A DNA stretch of 64,000 nt from Crossaster papposus (lineage: Eukaryota > Echinodermata > Asteroidea > Velatida > Solasteridae), in the NCBI GenBank assembly GCA_037893245.1, contig JBAIAA010000022.1:1364001-1428000 (forward strand), given 5' to 3'. This document shows, piece after piece, positions 1 through 10,383 of this stretch. Under the pieces are notes generated by a model. That model ran no database searches. It saw nothing but the letters and a program-made list of their open reading frames with translations, and was not told the DNA's origin. The translations under genes and the position numbers were made by a program. How positions within the stretch are numbered: position 1 is the first letter of the stretch; each line of letters starts with the position of its first letter.

Positions 1-207
1 GCGTTACTGCAATGACGTTTCTCAGATTGTGTATTCCAATACAGACTATTCTTCCTGCGACATAACCGCTCCAGATTTTCGGCAATATCTCAAAATCGCT
101 ACCACCTTTTGAAATGAAATTTGTACAGGTTAGTTTTAGGGTATATATTTATAACTATATGATTGAAACAAACAGTGGGTTCCAATTACCAACCGTATAC
201 GACCCAT
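1..207 (+). mobile_element. TTAA-flanked MITE (AGGGATCG family), truncated by window edge
   Basis: This is the right part of the element seen complete at 15603-15943. It ends in a decayed form of the terminal inverted repeat (CGTATACGACCCAT) followed by TTAA at 208-211. It belongs to the same family as 5944-6325 and 21422-21791. Confidence 0.8.
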
Positions 208-720
208 TTAAAGTTATAAAAAACATTCAAATTTATAACTTGTCACCATCAAAATGGGTGTATTCCGAACATTCAATTTTGGAAGCATGTATTCTTTATA
301 TAAATATACCTCCAAAAATCGCAAACTGCTTTCATATCACTGGGTCCTAAAAATACTTGAGCCAATGTTTGTTCACTAGGCTCTGTAAAAATGCTAAGTA
401 AAACCTAAACGACCGAGGCACACAACCGTAGCGCAGCCAACTGTGGTACGCGTTCGATGCAATTGTACACTCTAAACAACTCGGTCAGAATTGAATCCGA
501 AACGCATCCGATTCTGCACGATTCTATTTCCGGGTTGAAAATGACACTTTTGGGGGGTCGAAAAGAACTAGACAAAAAAGTCAAACTACCCGGTAAAATT
601 GCAATTTTCGACCCAAACAATTGTCATTTTCAACCCGGGAAAAGAACTGTGCAGATACGGATGCGTTTTGGGGTCAATCTGACCCACGAGGTTTTAGAGG
701 GGGGTGTACCTGCGTTTGTT

Positions 721-913
721 TTTGATTGAAATAGGGGACGTATGACAAAGGGAACAATGGGGTCCCCTATTCCGCAAAGGTCCCCGATTCAGACTCGTGT
801 GCAAATCCTATGGCGATCATCCGAAAACGTTAGAGTACAAACAAAAGAGGGAAGACGGTCGGACAATGCCCCGTCCCCTATTGACGGCATTTACCCACTT
901 GCATGCGTTTGTT
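721..913. other. 193-bp segment present only in duplication copy 1
   Basis: Copy 1 has 193 bp here that copy 2 lacks at about 16457. The segment is bounded by a 10-bp direct repeat, TGCGTTTGTT, ending at 720 and at 913. That is the mark of a deletion by slippage or microhomology in copy 2, or a duplication in copy 1. Apart from this I see no gene in 208-1320; short forward reading frames there have no recognisable domain. Confidence 0.85.
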
Positions 914-1327
914 GATGGTGTAAATGAAGGAACACATGCCTGGCGGCAGGAAGGTGAATTAGGGTTAGGGCTAGAATCGAGGACGTCCTCGATTGAGATT
1001 CGTGTAAAAAAACAATGAGAGCCGTCGGAAAAAGTTAGAGTACAAACAAAGGAAATTATCGAGAGGAACAAAAGAAACTCCTCGATTTACACCATAAACA
1101 AACGTGCATGTATACGTACATGTACATGTAGTTCTCCACGTCTTTGCGCGATCAATCCGCGATCAATCCACGATCATTGTTGCACGTACACGCTTACAAC
1201 TAAATCGTTGAATCAACCTTATACGTGTGCGGTCAGTGACTATTCTTTACAAGTAGGAATTCCATACATACAACTGATGAATTCAACACTCAATGTGTTG
1301 AACTTATCCGTTTAATTGTTGAAATCC

Positions 1328-1632
1328 CAGTGGTTCCAGTGATTACGGTGTTTGGCTTCTGTGCGATGGTACGTGCAGAGTTCGAACCCTGGCAGGGAAC
1401 ATGGTGCTTGTGTTCTTGGGCAAGACATTTTGCTACAATTGCCTCTCTCCACCCAGGAGTAATAGGCACCTGTGGAGGTAGAGAGAGACTGCATGCGCTA
1501 ATGTTGAGCTGCTGCAGTAATGGTTTCATTCCTGGTGAACATGGATAATAATTATTGTAAAGCGCGTTGATACACCATCCTGCATGGATACACCAACATT
1601 GTGGGAGTCTAAAGCGCTATATAAGAACCAGT
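1328..1632 (+). mobile_element. tRNA-derived SINE (inside duplication copy 1)
   Basis: A RNA polymerase III B-box-like GAGTTCGAACCCTGG lies at 1379-1393, followed by the SINE body shared with the copies at 13822 and 46735 (TGGGCAAGACATTTTGC, CTCTCCACCCAGGAGTAA, and near the end AAAGCGCTATATAAG). The A box is weak. The second copy is at 16871-17175. Confidence 0.75.
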
Positions 1633-2123
1633 AAGAGAACATGACCGCACAATGATAATGTTAATTCAACACTTTAGTTTTAAGCGTGAACATGGTAGGT
1701 TTATTCGCTGTGGACACTGTACCCTGTAAGACTTACGTGTTGGAATACTTCCCAAGTACGTGACCTCATCTCGCGCCCAAATTACACATTATTTCCTTCC
1801 AGTTGGCACAACAACATCTTAGTAACCCTTGTCTTAACATCTGACTGTTCACACCCGCAAGTCACACATAATCTTTCAGTTGGCGCAACAAGTCCTTAGT
1901 AACCCTTGTCTTAACACCTTAATTTCTAGGATAACCCGATGTGTTGTCAACACTATTATTTACAAACAACCGTGGCTTTACAAACGCTGCTGCAAGTGGG
2001 AAAAAAACTACCGGAAACGCTAGCGGCTGCTGCTTGCTTGTGTAAAGAATATACAATGCGTACGGAGTACGGAGTGGGATTCCCAGGTAGAGTGTATACA
2101 AATCTGAGTGTAAAGCAAATCTG

Positions 2124-2806
2124 AAAATGTTCATGCTGCGTAAATTAAAAGGTGTAGGGCTCAATGATCGTGAACTTCTAATATTTTACAAAAGTTATAT
2201 CAGGCCAGTACTTGAGTACCCAGTTCCATTATGGCATGCGGGTCTTACTCCGAGACAAAGTAATCAAATTGAGATGATCCAGAGGCGTGTCTGTAGATAC
2301 ATCCTACCAAGAATTCCTAACAAAACTGAAACTGGAACCTCTTCATGTAAGGCGAGAGCAAATTGTTTTCAACAAAAGCTTGCTCCTCTCAGCAGTTCTC
2401 TGAGTGGTTTCCACATTCTGAGTACAGATCATCAATGTCGCTCAGAAATCAACCTAAATTCAAACCTTACAGGTGTAACACTACCAGATTCTGGACAAGC
2501 CCACTGCCTTACATGACTGGGTTGCTGAATGGAAAATAGTGCAATATTGTTCTCTCTCGCAGTCCACCATAATTATGTTCTTCTGTTCTGTTTTAAGTTT
2601 ATCTTCCAAATGTAATCAATCAAATGAGAATTATCTACTTTTATTATCTGTTTGTCTTTTCTTGTGCATGTCGGTGTATTTTTGTCTCAGATTGTCTGAG
2701 TTTTAAGATTGTAACTTTTAATATTGTAACTTTCATGTAATTCAGCCTTTGGCTGCAATGTGATTTTAGAAATAAACCGATTACCAAAACAAAAATACAA
2801 AAATAA
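2124..2806 (+). mobile_element. LINE 3' fragment: end of reverse transcriptase ORF plus 3' UTR (dead)
   Basis: The frame from 2127 encodes the post-palm region of a CR1/Jockey-type LINE reverse transcriptase, with FYKSYIRPVLEYPVPLWH and the following QRRVCRYIL. After a frame change near 2340 the C-terminus continues (SEWFPHSEYR, then RNQPKFKPYRCNTTRFW) to a TAG at 2538-2540. An AT-rich 3' UTR ends with AATAAACC and an A-rich tail near 2800. The 5' truncation and frameshift make it a dead copy. An identical copy lies at 17667-18349. Confidence 0.8.
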
Positions 2807-2882
2807 AGTAAGACCGGTTTAGAGTAAGTGCTATAGGCCAAATATTTTTAAACTATACCATTTCAAAAAAGGGGAAAATACA

Positions 2883-3324
2883 AACACTTTCTACAATACG
2901 TATATTCCTGATGATCTAGCGGGCAACATTGTAACCTCTAGGAATAACCTACGAACAAGTACCAACTTTGTTAAGAATTTAAAAGCTCGATTCCTTGATT
3001 TGTACTTGTAATTTTGGTATTATTTGTGAACTAATAATTCTGCCTTGTCTCACACTAGTCTGTCTTTTCGTTGTATTTTGTTGTCCTGTGTGTGGCTTTC
3101 CTGTTTGTATATTTGTCGGTCCATAGGTTAGGGCACAAATGCGTTATACGCTTAACCTTATACCTAAATGTTGTCACTTAATTTTAATATCGCTTCTTTA
3201 TTTAACTTAGTGTGTATACATAGTTTCGATCAACTTCTTGAATTATTTGGTAATTTATATAAGATTGTACGTATATATTGTAATGGCGACATTGAAATAA
3301 ATGTTACAACAACAACAACAGTTG
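2883..3324 (+). mobile_element. Second LINE 3' end with (AAC)n tail
   Basis: A frame from about 2885 reads through NNLRTSTNFVKNLKARFLD to TAA near 3010, which resembles the extreme C-terminus of a non-LTR reverse transcriptase. A 3' UTR follows and ends in an (AAC)n run at 3305-3320, typical of LINE tails. Only the last 40 or so codons remain. The copy in the second duplicate is at 18426-18867. Confidence 0.55.
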
Positions 3325-3519
3325 GTGAAAATACACGCTACTGCGCAACTTAATTCGCGCATACGCATTGAATCAACACCTTCCAATCGAAAAACAAGTT
3401 AGCACATCGAGCGAGGCGGTCACACCAGGCACAATGTCGTTTGACAATGTTATTCCGGTGTTACCGCAAGTGTAATGAACATTTAATGAGTATATACTCT
3501 TATGAGTATAAGTATTAAC

Positions 3520-4242
3520 GCTCTGGTAGAAAACTGTATATGCTCCGTGTTCTTAAAGGCCACTGTTTACCCGTTGAAGATTTGCTTGTTATTTACAACA
3601 GCCACATTAGACCGATTCTTGAATATGGCGCTCCAGTGTGGGATGGAGGATTAACTATTGCTCAGCCTAACCATCTTGCATTCAAAAAAGGGCGCTTCAA
3701 ATAATTGCAGGTTGTGGTTATAATAGTAGTTATTCTGAAATGCGGCAAAGGTTTGGGATTCCCTCCTTAAAACAAAGAAGAGAAACTATATGCAGATCAT
3801 TTATTGAAAAAAACATTGAAACAAACTGACCAATTTAAAGATTTCATTCCTCCTCATCCTAAAAATAAAAGAACCCTCAGAAATTCAAAAACACTACCGG
3901 AACTTAGGTGTACGACCAATCGAATGCAGAATAGTGCTATTCCCCATCTTCTACATTTGTATAATTCTGTATAAGCAAGAAAAATCATCATTTACTCCTA
4001 TGTTTTAACTTATTAACCCGTCAGTTTTGAACGTGTAAAACTTTAAGTAGTGCATTATGTTTACATCTTAAACATTTTAAATATTTTGAATATTTTATAT
4101 ATTTCATTGTTGTATTATGGAATTTTATCTAATTATATGTGAGGCATAACTAATTGTTCTTTTAAATATAAATCACGTGCAATTCAGCTGTGGCTGCCAT
4201 TCGTGATTTGTAATAAACCATGTTGAAATGAAATGAAAAAAA
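3520..4242 (+). mobile_element. LINE 3' fragment with frameshifts
   Basis: From 3533 the translation reads LRVLKGHCLPVEDLLVIY and then SHIRPILEYGAPVWDGG, the same LINE reverse-transcriptase region as at 2127. It continues in other frames (RFGIPSLKQRRETICRSF; then RCTTNRMQNSAIPHLL) to a stop near 3973. The 3' UTR has the motif GCAATTCAGCTGTGGCTGCC, similar to the UTR of the LINE at 2124, and ends at a repeated AAATG tail near 4240. At least two frameshifts are present. It starts just right of the duplication boundary. Confidence 0.75.
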
Positions 4243-4350
4243 AGTGTATTATTGCCACCATTCAACAACAGTTTTCTTTATGTAGTATCTGTCCTTCCTG
4301 GCTCCCTCAAACCAATGCAGCAAGTTTTGGATGAAAGGCACTTGATACAT

Positions 4351-5546
4351 AGGACCCCTTTACACAGGGCTGCAACCTTTGTGCCACCTTTGAGCGCCAG
4401 ACATTTGGCAAGAAGCTAGATGGTCGACTAAACTTAGAACATCCTGTGTCTATGTAACTGCTCCAGCGATACTTGTGCCTCCCTTGAACCACCAAAAATG
4501 CAATTTTCTGCCATTTTGATGGCGATCTACGAGCGCGACCATTGGGAAACCGCTGTGCCTCCGCTCTGCAACCACGGCAATGCTTGAACCATTATTCTGG
4601 CTTCTTTGAGCAATAAATTCCTGGTCGACCTTAGTGCGACTGTTTTGAACATGTTTAAAAAAAATTGCTGCGACCATGGCGTTTAGGGATGTCTGAACCT
4701 CCTGTGTACCACCTTTGAATGACTAAAGCCATGTTCCCATTGGACTTAATTTTGTTAGAGTACCGCGACTTTTCTTTAGAATGACAAAATTCAATTCAAT
4801 GGGGACGCACGGTAAACTGACCTCCCTGTCAATTTACCGCGACCGTGATGTTAAACTGGCAGGTCGAAAGAGGTCGCGGAAGACTTCCGCGCAGCCACGG
4901 TAACTTATCAGGGCCGCTAAAAAGTCCAATGGGAACGCTCCGCACTGTTAACCTACCGCGACCACGCTGTAAAACGCTATGCAAACAACACTTCCTGTAT
5001 ACGTCACAACTATACACAGAACTCGCGCGAAAATGGTAGTATGGTTCCCTGTCTCGTTTGCATTGATTGCGGTGTGGTATATCATCGTACCGTACGCAGC
5101 GTGTGTAGGATGCAATACGGTCAGCGCTTTTTTCAATCTCGTCCAGTTGCTGCAGTTTCGCTACTTGACTAGTTAGAAACATGGCAGATTTGATCGATTT
5201 TGTGGCCGACGAATCCAGCGCGCGAAAAATACGTCACAGGCACGTCATATCCCGCATAGGTCAAAGGTGACTGTGCACAGCGCTCGCAATGTGTGACATT
5301 CTGCCAGTCTCGAACAGTGAATGAACCGTTCCGTCGCGGAATATTATTCCAGGTGGGAACGCGTGGTAGATTCACGCTAAGGAATGCCGCGGTAAGTTTC
5401 CGCGTGGCCGCGGAAGAAAAAGTCCAATAGGAACACGGCTTTAGGCAACCACTCTGCCTCCTTTGAGACTCCAACGGCGACCTGGCAATTTTTTTTGTAA
5501 TCGCACAAGGGAGGCACAAAGATCGCTATCCTGTGTAAAGGGGCTT
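4351..5546. mobile_element. Outer inverted-repeat element, interrupted by a second MITE
   Basis: The left end AGGACCCCTTTACACAGG is matched in reverse complement by CCTGTGTAAAGGGGCTT at 5530-5546. The inverted match continues inward for some 30 bp (CTTTGTGCC on the left, GGCACAAAG on the right). The internal sequence is interrupted by a different element at 4726-5441. No transposase is seen, so it is non-autonomous. Confidence 0.65.
4726..5441. mobile_element. AAGCC-family inverted-repeat MITE, TA-flanked, nested
   Basis: The ends are AAGCCATGTTCCCATTGG and the inverted CCAATAGGAACACGGCTT, each followed outwards by TA. A shorter relative lies at 50233-50578 and a more distant one at 62273-62758. 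The inner arms are rich in CCGCG motifs (CGCGGAAGACTTCCGCG near 4872). It has no coding capacity; the reading frames inside it are spurious. Confidence 0.78.
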
Positions 5547-5943
5547 TAAAACATTATATAGAAACACAACCAAAAACGTGCCATTTGTTTCCTGCACATT
5601 TAGAAAGAGTTCGTGTACAAACGCCTTCGGTGTTTAGTATACGTTTTCCCGGTCAATTTCGGCAAAGGGGCAGCTATACCCACTGCGACGTTCTATTTCG
5701 CGCGAAATCTAATGATGCTGAAAATGGTAATTCGGTTTCGTTATATGACCGTAAGCAAATGTACTGTTGTGTTATTCGATTGAATAAAATAACCATCCAA
5801 TTTAACAATTCAAAAAACAACATTCAACATTTGCAGGAGCGTGTTCGGTCATTCTAATTCATTTATGAGCAGGTATTTCGGTCATTTGTGCAATCTAAAA
5901 AAACCGATCTGATGTTAAACTTTTCTTTCCTTTGGAATGTTAA

Positions 5944-6325
5944 AGGGATCGTATACGTTTGGTAATTGGAACCCACTGTTTCAATCTTATATAGTTATAG
6001 ATATATATCATAAAACTAACCTGTAAAAATGTCATTTCAAAAGGTGGTAACGATTTTAGATATTGCCGAAAATATGGAGCGGTTATGTCCACACAGGAAG
6101 AATAATCTGCATTGAAATACACAATCTGAGAAACGTCACTGCAGTAACGCTTCTCAGATTCAAATTTGTGGGGATAAAAAGTGATATCTTTTTCCATAAC
6201 CGCATTACTTCGAAGTGAAAAGTTTCTAAAAATGCATTATATTACCCAAAGCTGCTGTACTTCTTACCAAGTAATTTTGTATTGCAATACGTTTTTGGAG
6301 TAATTACCAAACGTATACGATCCCT
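5944..6325. mobile_element. TTAA-flanked MITE, complete copy (AGGGATCG family)
   Basis: Terminal inverted repeats AGGGATCGTATACGTTTGG and CCAAACGTATACGATCCCT are flanked on both sides by TTAA (5940-5943 and 6326-6329). In the middle lies a second imperfect palindrome around AACGTCACTGCAGTAACG. The TTAA target suggests mobilisation by a Kolobok or piggyBac transposase. It lies in inverted orientation relative to the copies at 15603 and 21422. Confidence 0.88.
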
Positions 6326-6479
6326 TTAAAGGCAAAGGTATGGTTAATTTATTGGTACAAGAGTCGACATATAAACCAGGATAACAATAACCAAAACAAA
6401 ACACAAACACAAAAACAATGTAGGTCTTGGTCAGGTAACTGATTTAACACCCCCCCCCCCCCCCCACGACAAAACTCAC

Positions 6480-6749
6480 TTCTGTATATAGATGCCGTTG
6501 CAATACCGCCGCATATTTCGTCCACGTCTCCCGCACATGCCACGTTGCATCCAGAGTTTCCTTGCCTGCCGCTACCTGATAACGAGCTACCGCAAGAACA
6601 TCGCGTGCCTTTTGCCATGCCAGCAAACGTATGCCCTTCAACGCGGCACCTGCCCAGGCACCACGCGATGTCTGTTGCGTCACTGTTGTACTCAAAAGAC
6701 GTCAAGGGACCGGTGGTTGAAGATGAAAAGCACCCTTCGTACATCGGGT
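6480..6749 (-). CDS. WSC-domain exon of a multidomain extracellular protein
   Basis: On the minus strand a pyrimidine-rich acceptor (CTCCTTGTCCTAG) precedes 6749 and a consensus donor GTGAGT follows 6480. This gives a 270-bp exon in phase 1-1, exactly one shuffleable domain. Its 90 codons encode a WSC domain: MYEGCF at the start, then WCLGRC, FAGMAKGTRCSCGSSL, GCNVACAGD and EICGG near the end, with the expected conserved cysteines. WSC domains bind carbohydrate at the cell surface or in secreted proteins. About 2.5 kb upstream on the same strand lie two exons of an SRCR domain, so I infer one receptor-like or secreted gene of SRCR-WSC type reading leftwards. Its first and last exons are not in view, and a MITE starts 20 bp upstream of this exon's acceptor. 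Confidence 0.85.
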
Positions 6750-6768
6750 CTAGGACAAGGAGGGAGTA

Positions 6769-7389
6769 GTCAGGTTCATAATGTACATATTGAAAGTTTC
6801 GTTCACTTTTTTGTAGATTTGCTAAACTATAAATTTTTGGAAACGTTAGGATATACTCAACAGAAAAAAACAATGTTTACATTTGTTTTTAGGTTCTTTT
6901 GAAAAAAAATGGTTCTTTAATGTGACGTGACACATGAAAAGTCATTGGGTGTCACATTAAAGGTCCATTATTTTTGTCAATGCTCTATATCTCTGGAAGT
7001 GTGAGTCCGATTGGATTCAAACTTGGTATGCAGGTATGTCGGGATGTGTTATAGATATAAATTGAAGTGACATCATGATGACGTCATCGTGTGACTTTTT
7101 ATGATTGTTACATTTTTGGACCTTAAAGCCATATCTCACCAACAGAACATAATAAATTCAAAATCCTTTTTGTAATATGTTTATTGGGTCATAGACAAAT
7201 GCGCACAATTGTGAAAAATGTGTGACATCATCAAAATGCTATTCAAAAAAATCTAAGATGGCCGCCATAAAGAACCTAAGAGCAAATGTGAACATTGGTT
7301 TTCATGTTAAGTATATTCTAACGTTTTCAAAAATGTATAGTTTAGCAAATCTACACAATAATTGAACGAAAATACATAAGAAACCTGAC
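6769..7389. mobile_element. TA-flanked DNA element with about 120-bp terminal inverted repeats
   Basis: The left arm (GTCAGGTTCATAATGTAC, with TTGCTAAACTATAAAT further in) matches the reverse complement of 7262-7389 over about 120 bp. Both ends are flanked by TA (6767-6768 and 7390-7391). No transposase is present. It is inserted in the intron immediately upstream of the WSC exon's polypyrimidine tract. Confidence 0.82.
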
Positions 7390-7619
7390 TAAGGGTGAAT
7401 AAACATTTTACAGTTTGGACATCCGTTAGTACCGTGCAGCGGCATACATAGCAAATCAATTGTTCATGTTGTAAAAGCACCAATATTGGCACACATGTAA
7501 TTAATTCGAGCGATTCACAATACCTAGAAGCTGCCGTTTGGCACGCAGCTGAGCTGCTTGTATAGCGACAGATCGTAACAACTCCTAACTCCAGTTTTGC
7601 ATTCACTCCAATAAATGGT

Positions 7620-7898
7620 TGCCTGTTCAATTTCAAATAGTTCTCAAATTACTTTTGCTTATTCTCCATTGCTTACTTGGTGCTGCCCCAAAATATAATT
7701 CTGATTTGACCATTTGTTACAACCCTTCCAGGTCCCTCAGATCTTTCTATTCTTCTTTGCTTGTATACCTAAAACAAATAAAACATGGGGCGGGGGCGTT
7801 CATTTTCTCATGCTGGGCCGATATTATGGAACAAACTTCCTCAGAATATTCGTTACTGTTCCACCCTGCGAGAGTTCAAATGTGCTATGAAGATCTAG
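7620..7898 (+). mobile_element. Dead LINE reverse-transcriptase C-terminus
   Basis: In the frame covering 7800-7898 the translation reads FSHAGPILWNKLPQ and then STLREFKCAMK before a TAG. This is the hallmark C-terminal motif of CR1/Jockey-type LINE ORF2 (sF..agp.lWN.LP....s...FK..l). The upstream part is in another frame, so a frameshift separates them. No 3' tail is recognisable. Confidence 0.65.
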
Positions 7899-7946
7899 CT
7901 CTTGCAAGTGGCATTCCGGTAACTCATTCGTTCATTTGATTGTCAG

Positions 7947-8582
7947 GTGACCTGTCACCACAATATGATAGTAAAGTCGCACAATGTGATTTTGAGATAT
8001 GGCCATCCCAAGTCAAAATATGACGGGGTGGTCAATTTTGAGAGTTTGCATAATTTGGAAAGCCTAAGTCCTCGTTTACATATTCCCATTTTTAAGTGCA
8101 ATCAGATGATCGAAAACCTCTCAAATTACGCGATTTTGCGTGGTGTTTCCGTAGTTAGTGTTTGGATTAAAGTCCATCAGTGGTCTAATTAACACAGTAA
8201 TTAAATATGCAAATAAGATCTTCGTAACTGTCCAACGTTTGCGAAATTTTAATATTTTGTTGTTTGTACAATAGTTCATATGTGTGGAAAGTTTCAAAAA
8301 GAAATAATGATTAGAACATAGCCGTTGCTATGCTTAACCGAACCTTACTTGTCCTGTTTTGCAATCATTAGTGTTTTGCTTAAGATGTTTATTAAGTAAG
8401 TTATCTCACAAATACGTCTTGTGAAACCCATTACTTTCTTGAGCGCTATAAATTAATTTAAATGAATGAAACCCCCAAGAGTTATATACCATTGGAAAGC
8501 TCTCTTCCTCACGAATTTGAAAATATCAATATCTCAATTTTCAAATTTCCGACTTTACTCTCACATTGTGGTGACAGGTCAC
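7947..8582. mobile_element. Inverted-repeat element (GTGACCTGTCACC ends)
   Basis: GTGACCTGTCACCACAAT at 7947 is repeated inverted as ATTGTGGTGACAGGTCAC ending at 8582. The match extends to about 35 bp including AGTAAAGTCG. The terminal sequence is itself a short palindrome (GGTGACCTGTCACC). I see no clear target duplication and no coding sequence. Confidence 0.75.
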
Positions 8583-8718
8583 TTTAAATGTCCACGTTTT
8601 ATCAGTTGTCTCTCAGTTCTCCTTGTTTGTTGGTGTTTGTTTTTGTTTTCTGCGTTCTGATCATCTCATTAGGGTGAATAATGGTGCGTTATAAATTGCC
8701 TATATTAGTATTATTATT

Positions 8719-9261
8719 CAGGGTTGTAGTCGAGTCCCTGCAAGTCCGTTCACAAGTCCTTTCGTGAAGCCAGTCCAAGTCCCTTCATAAAGGCAGTAAC
8801 AAGTAACTGGATGAACAATGACAAAGGAATGCCCTTGCCCTCGCGATGGACTCGCGATGGACTCGCGATGGACTCGCGATGGACTCGCGTTGGACTCGCG
8901 ATGGACTCGCGATGGACTCGCGATGGACTCGCGATGGACTCGCGATGGACTCGCGATGGACTCGCGATGGACTCGCGATGGACTCGCGATGGACTCGCGA
9001 TGGACTCGCGATGGACTCGCGATGGACTCGCGATGGACTCGCGATGGACTCGCGATGGACTCGCGATGGACTCGCGATGGACTCGCGATGAACTCGCGAT
9101 GGACTCGCGATGGACTCGCGATGGACTCGCGATGGACTCGCGATGGACTCGCGATGGACTCGCGATGGACTCGCGATGGACTCGCGATGGACTCGCGATG
9201 GACTCGCGATGGACTCGCGATGGACTTGCAGGTACTTGTGATGGACTCGACTACATCCCTG
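8719..9261. mobile_element. hAT-like non-autonomous element with internal minisatellite
   Basis: The ends are CAGGGTTGTAGTCGAGTCC (8719) and, inverted, GGACTCGACTACATCCCTG (to 9261). CAGGG termini are typical of hAT elements. The flanks TTATTATT on both sides are consistent with the 8-bp target duplication of hAT, though the flank is low complexity. The inside is almost entirely an 11-bp tandem array. Confidence 0.7.
8841..9222. repeat. Minisatellite, 11-bp unit GATGGACTCGC, about 35 copies
   Basis: The unit GATGGACTCGC is repeated head to tail with only two visible variants (GTTGGACTCGC near 8889, GATGAACTCGC near 9090). The unit length is not a multiple of three and it contains no stop in any frame, so all three forward frames stay open and give the same 11-residue repeat. 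These reading frames are not genes. Confidence 0.95.
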
Positions 9262-9287
9262 TTATTATTATATCATAATCTACTTAC

Positions 9288-9436
9288 ATAAGCATCGGAC
9301 GCCACCATCGTTGGCATGCGAGCACGTGCCCGTTCCGTAAGTCAAATCCGTGCACTCGGATAGGCTGTTCTCGCTGCCTGTACACGTGATATCGGTCAGC
9401 CAGGAATCTGATATCCCCTCACCAAAGAGGGCGCTC
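9288..9436 (-). CDS. SRCR domain, second-half exon
   Basis: The exon starts after AG at 9437 and ends before a consensus donor GTAAGT at 9287. It encodes SALFGEGISDSWLTD, then ITCTGSENSLSEC and CSHANDGGVRC, the second half of a scavenger receptor cysteine-rich domain (C.G.E.SL..C.......C.h..d.gv.C). Phase is 2 at the start and 1 at the end, which joins exactly to the exon at 10525-10384; together they make 291 bp, one SRCR domain. The acceptor's pyrimidine tract is weak. SRCR domains bind microbial and host ligands and are often combined with WSC and other modules in invertebrate deuterostomes. Confidence 0.85.
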
Positions 9437-9702
9437 CTTTCCGTCGACATTGCACCTCCAGAAAATCCTTCAAAGAAAATAGCATTCTCCCAGTAAATGT
9501 GAAGACAGTAGTCGTAACAAGAGTCAAATTTAAAGAGTTCTTACAAGGCGCCTCAAACGCAAAACACAATGACCTATTCATTTGAAAACACACGGTCATT
9601 ATATAGATTGAAAATGGAACCAGGTGTAATATCAAACCTTTTGAGGCTCTGCTTTTTCAACCTAAACCCCAATTTACCCCCTCTCTTGAATCATGGTCTT
9701 TA

Positions 9703-10024
9703 AAGGTTAGACACAATTGCCAATTGCTTAAATCATCAGGAATAAGTGGATTCTATTTGGGAGTGGAGAGGAGGGTTATAGTAAATATCGTTTAACTGAC
9801 TCGTCCAAATTTTTACAATCATAGGTGCTAAGAAAAGCAAGAAAAAAGCGTTCGTTCTCAATCGGCGTCAGGCAGTTGTTCTTGTTGTTTTGTGATCGCC
9901 GTCGGGCAATCGTAATTTGTTTTCAAATAAAATTGTATTTCGTTACAATTACAGAATATCTAGCGCAATCAATTTGCTGGATGCCTGCAATCATTATTTA
10001 CTATCAAATAAGTAAGATATTTCT
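9703..10024 (+). mobile_element. Dispersed repeat with TTAA boundary (CAATTGCTTAAAT family)
   Basis: About 320 bp here matches 49681-50000 on the same strand and 33996-34299 on the other. Shared blocks are AATTGCTTAAAT, AGAAAAGCAAGAAAA, GCTGGATGCCT and CAAATAAGTAAGATATTT. All three copies begin at TTAA followed by AGG, suggesting a TTAA-targeting MITE. I could not place the far end exactly. Confidence 0.7.
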
Positions 10025-10383
10025 TAATAATTCGGTAGTAAATATTTTTCGATATCTGCAAATGGTGTATCCTACATTTAGTAAATTAGAGATGATACGC
10101 GGTAAATGTCACATGTGGTCTAGATAGTTTTGCGACAGTTAATGTTCAGCATATCCCATCAGCTGTGGTTCAATTTCAATGCGCCGTATTTCTGGCCGCA
10201 TGAGGGCACTGTAAGACTCCATTTTCTGGGTACCCAAAACAGGCAAAATTGATTTATTGAAGTAGTTTTAGTAACTTTTAATTATACCCCCGAATACCGT
10301 GAGCACAGCGCCCTCAACGTTCAATAATACGGCCTATTGTGTTTTGCGTAGGTGCAATTTGTGGCTTTTTGGTAACCAAATAC

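Larger units (their letters stand above)
1..3487 (+). repeat. Long direct duplication, copy 1 (left side cut by window edge)
   Basis: Bases 1-3487 recur at 15737-19030 in the same orientation with only a few substitutions (for example near 389 and 3417) and one 193-bp length difference. The match stops abruptly at 3487/19030, where the two copies run into unrelated sequence. The block contains unrelated pieces (a MITE, a SINE and two LINE 3' ends), so it is a segmental duplication rather than two copies of one transposon. The left boundary of this copy lies outside the window. An assembly artefact from unmerged haplotypes is a real alternative. Confidence 0.93.

Noticed and set aside
8811-9291. 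Three overlapping 80-157-codon forward frames
   Set aside because: They are the 11-bp minisatellite read in different frames, with no unique coding sequence or splice context.
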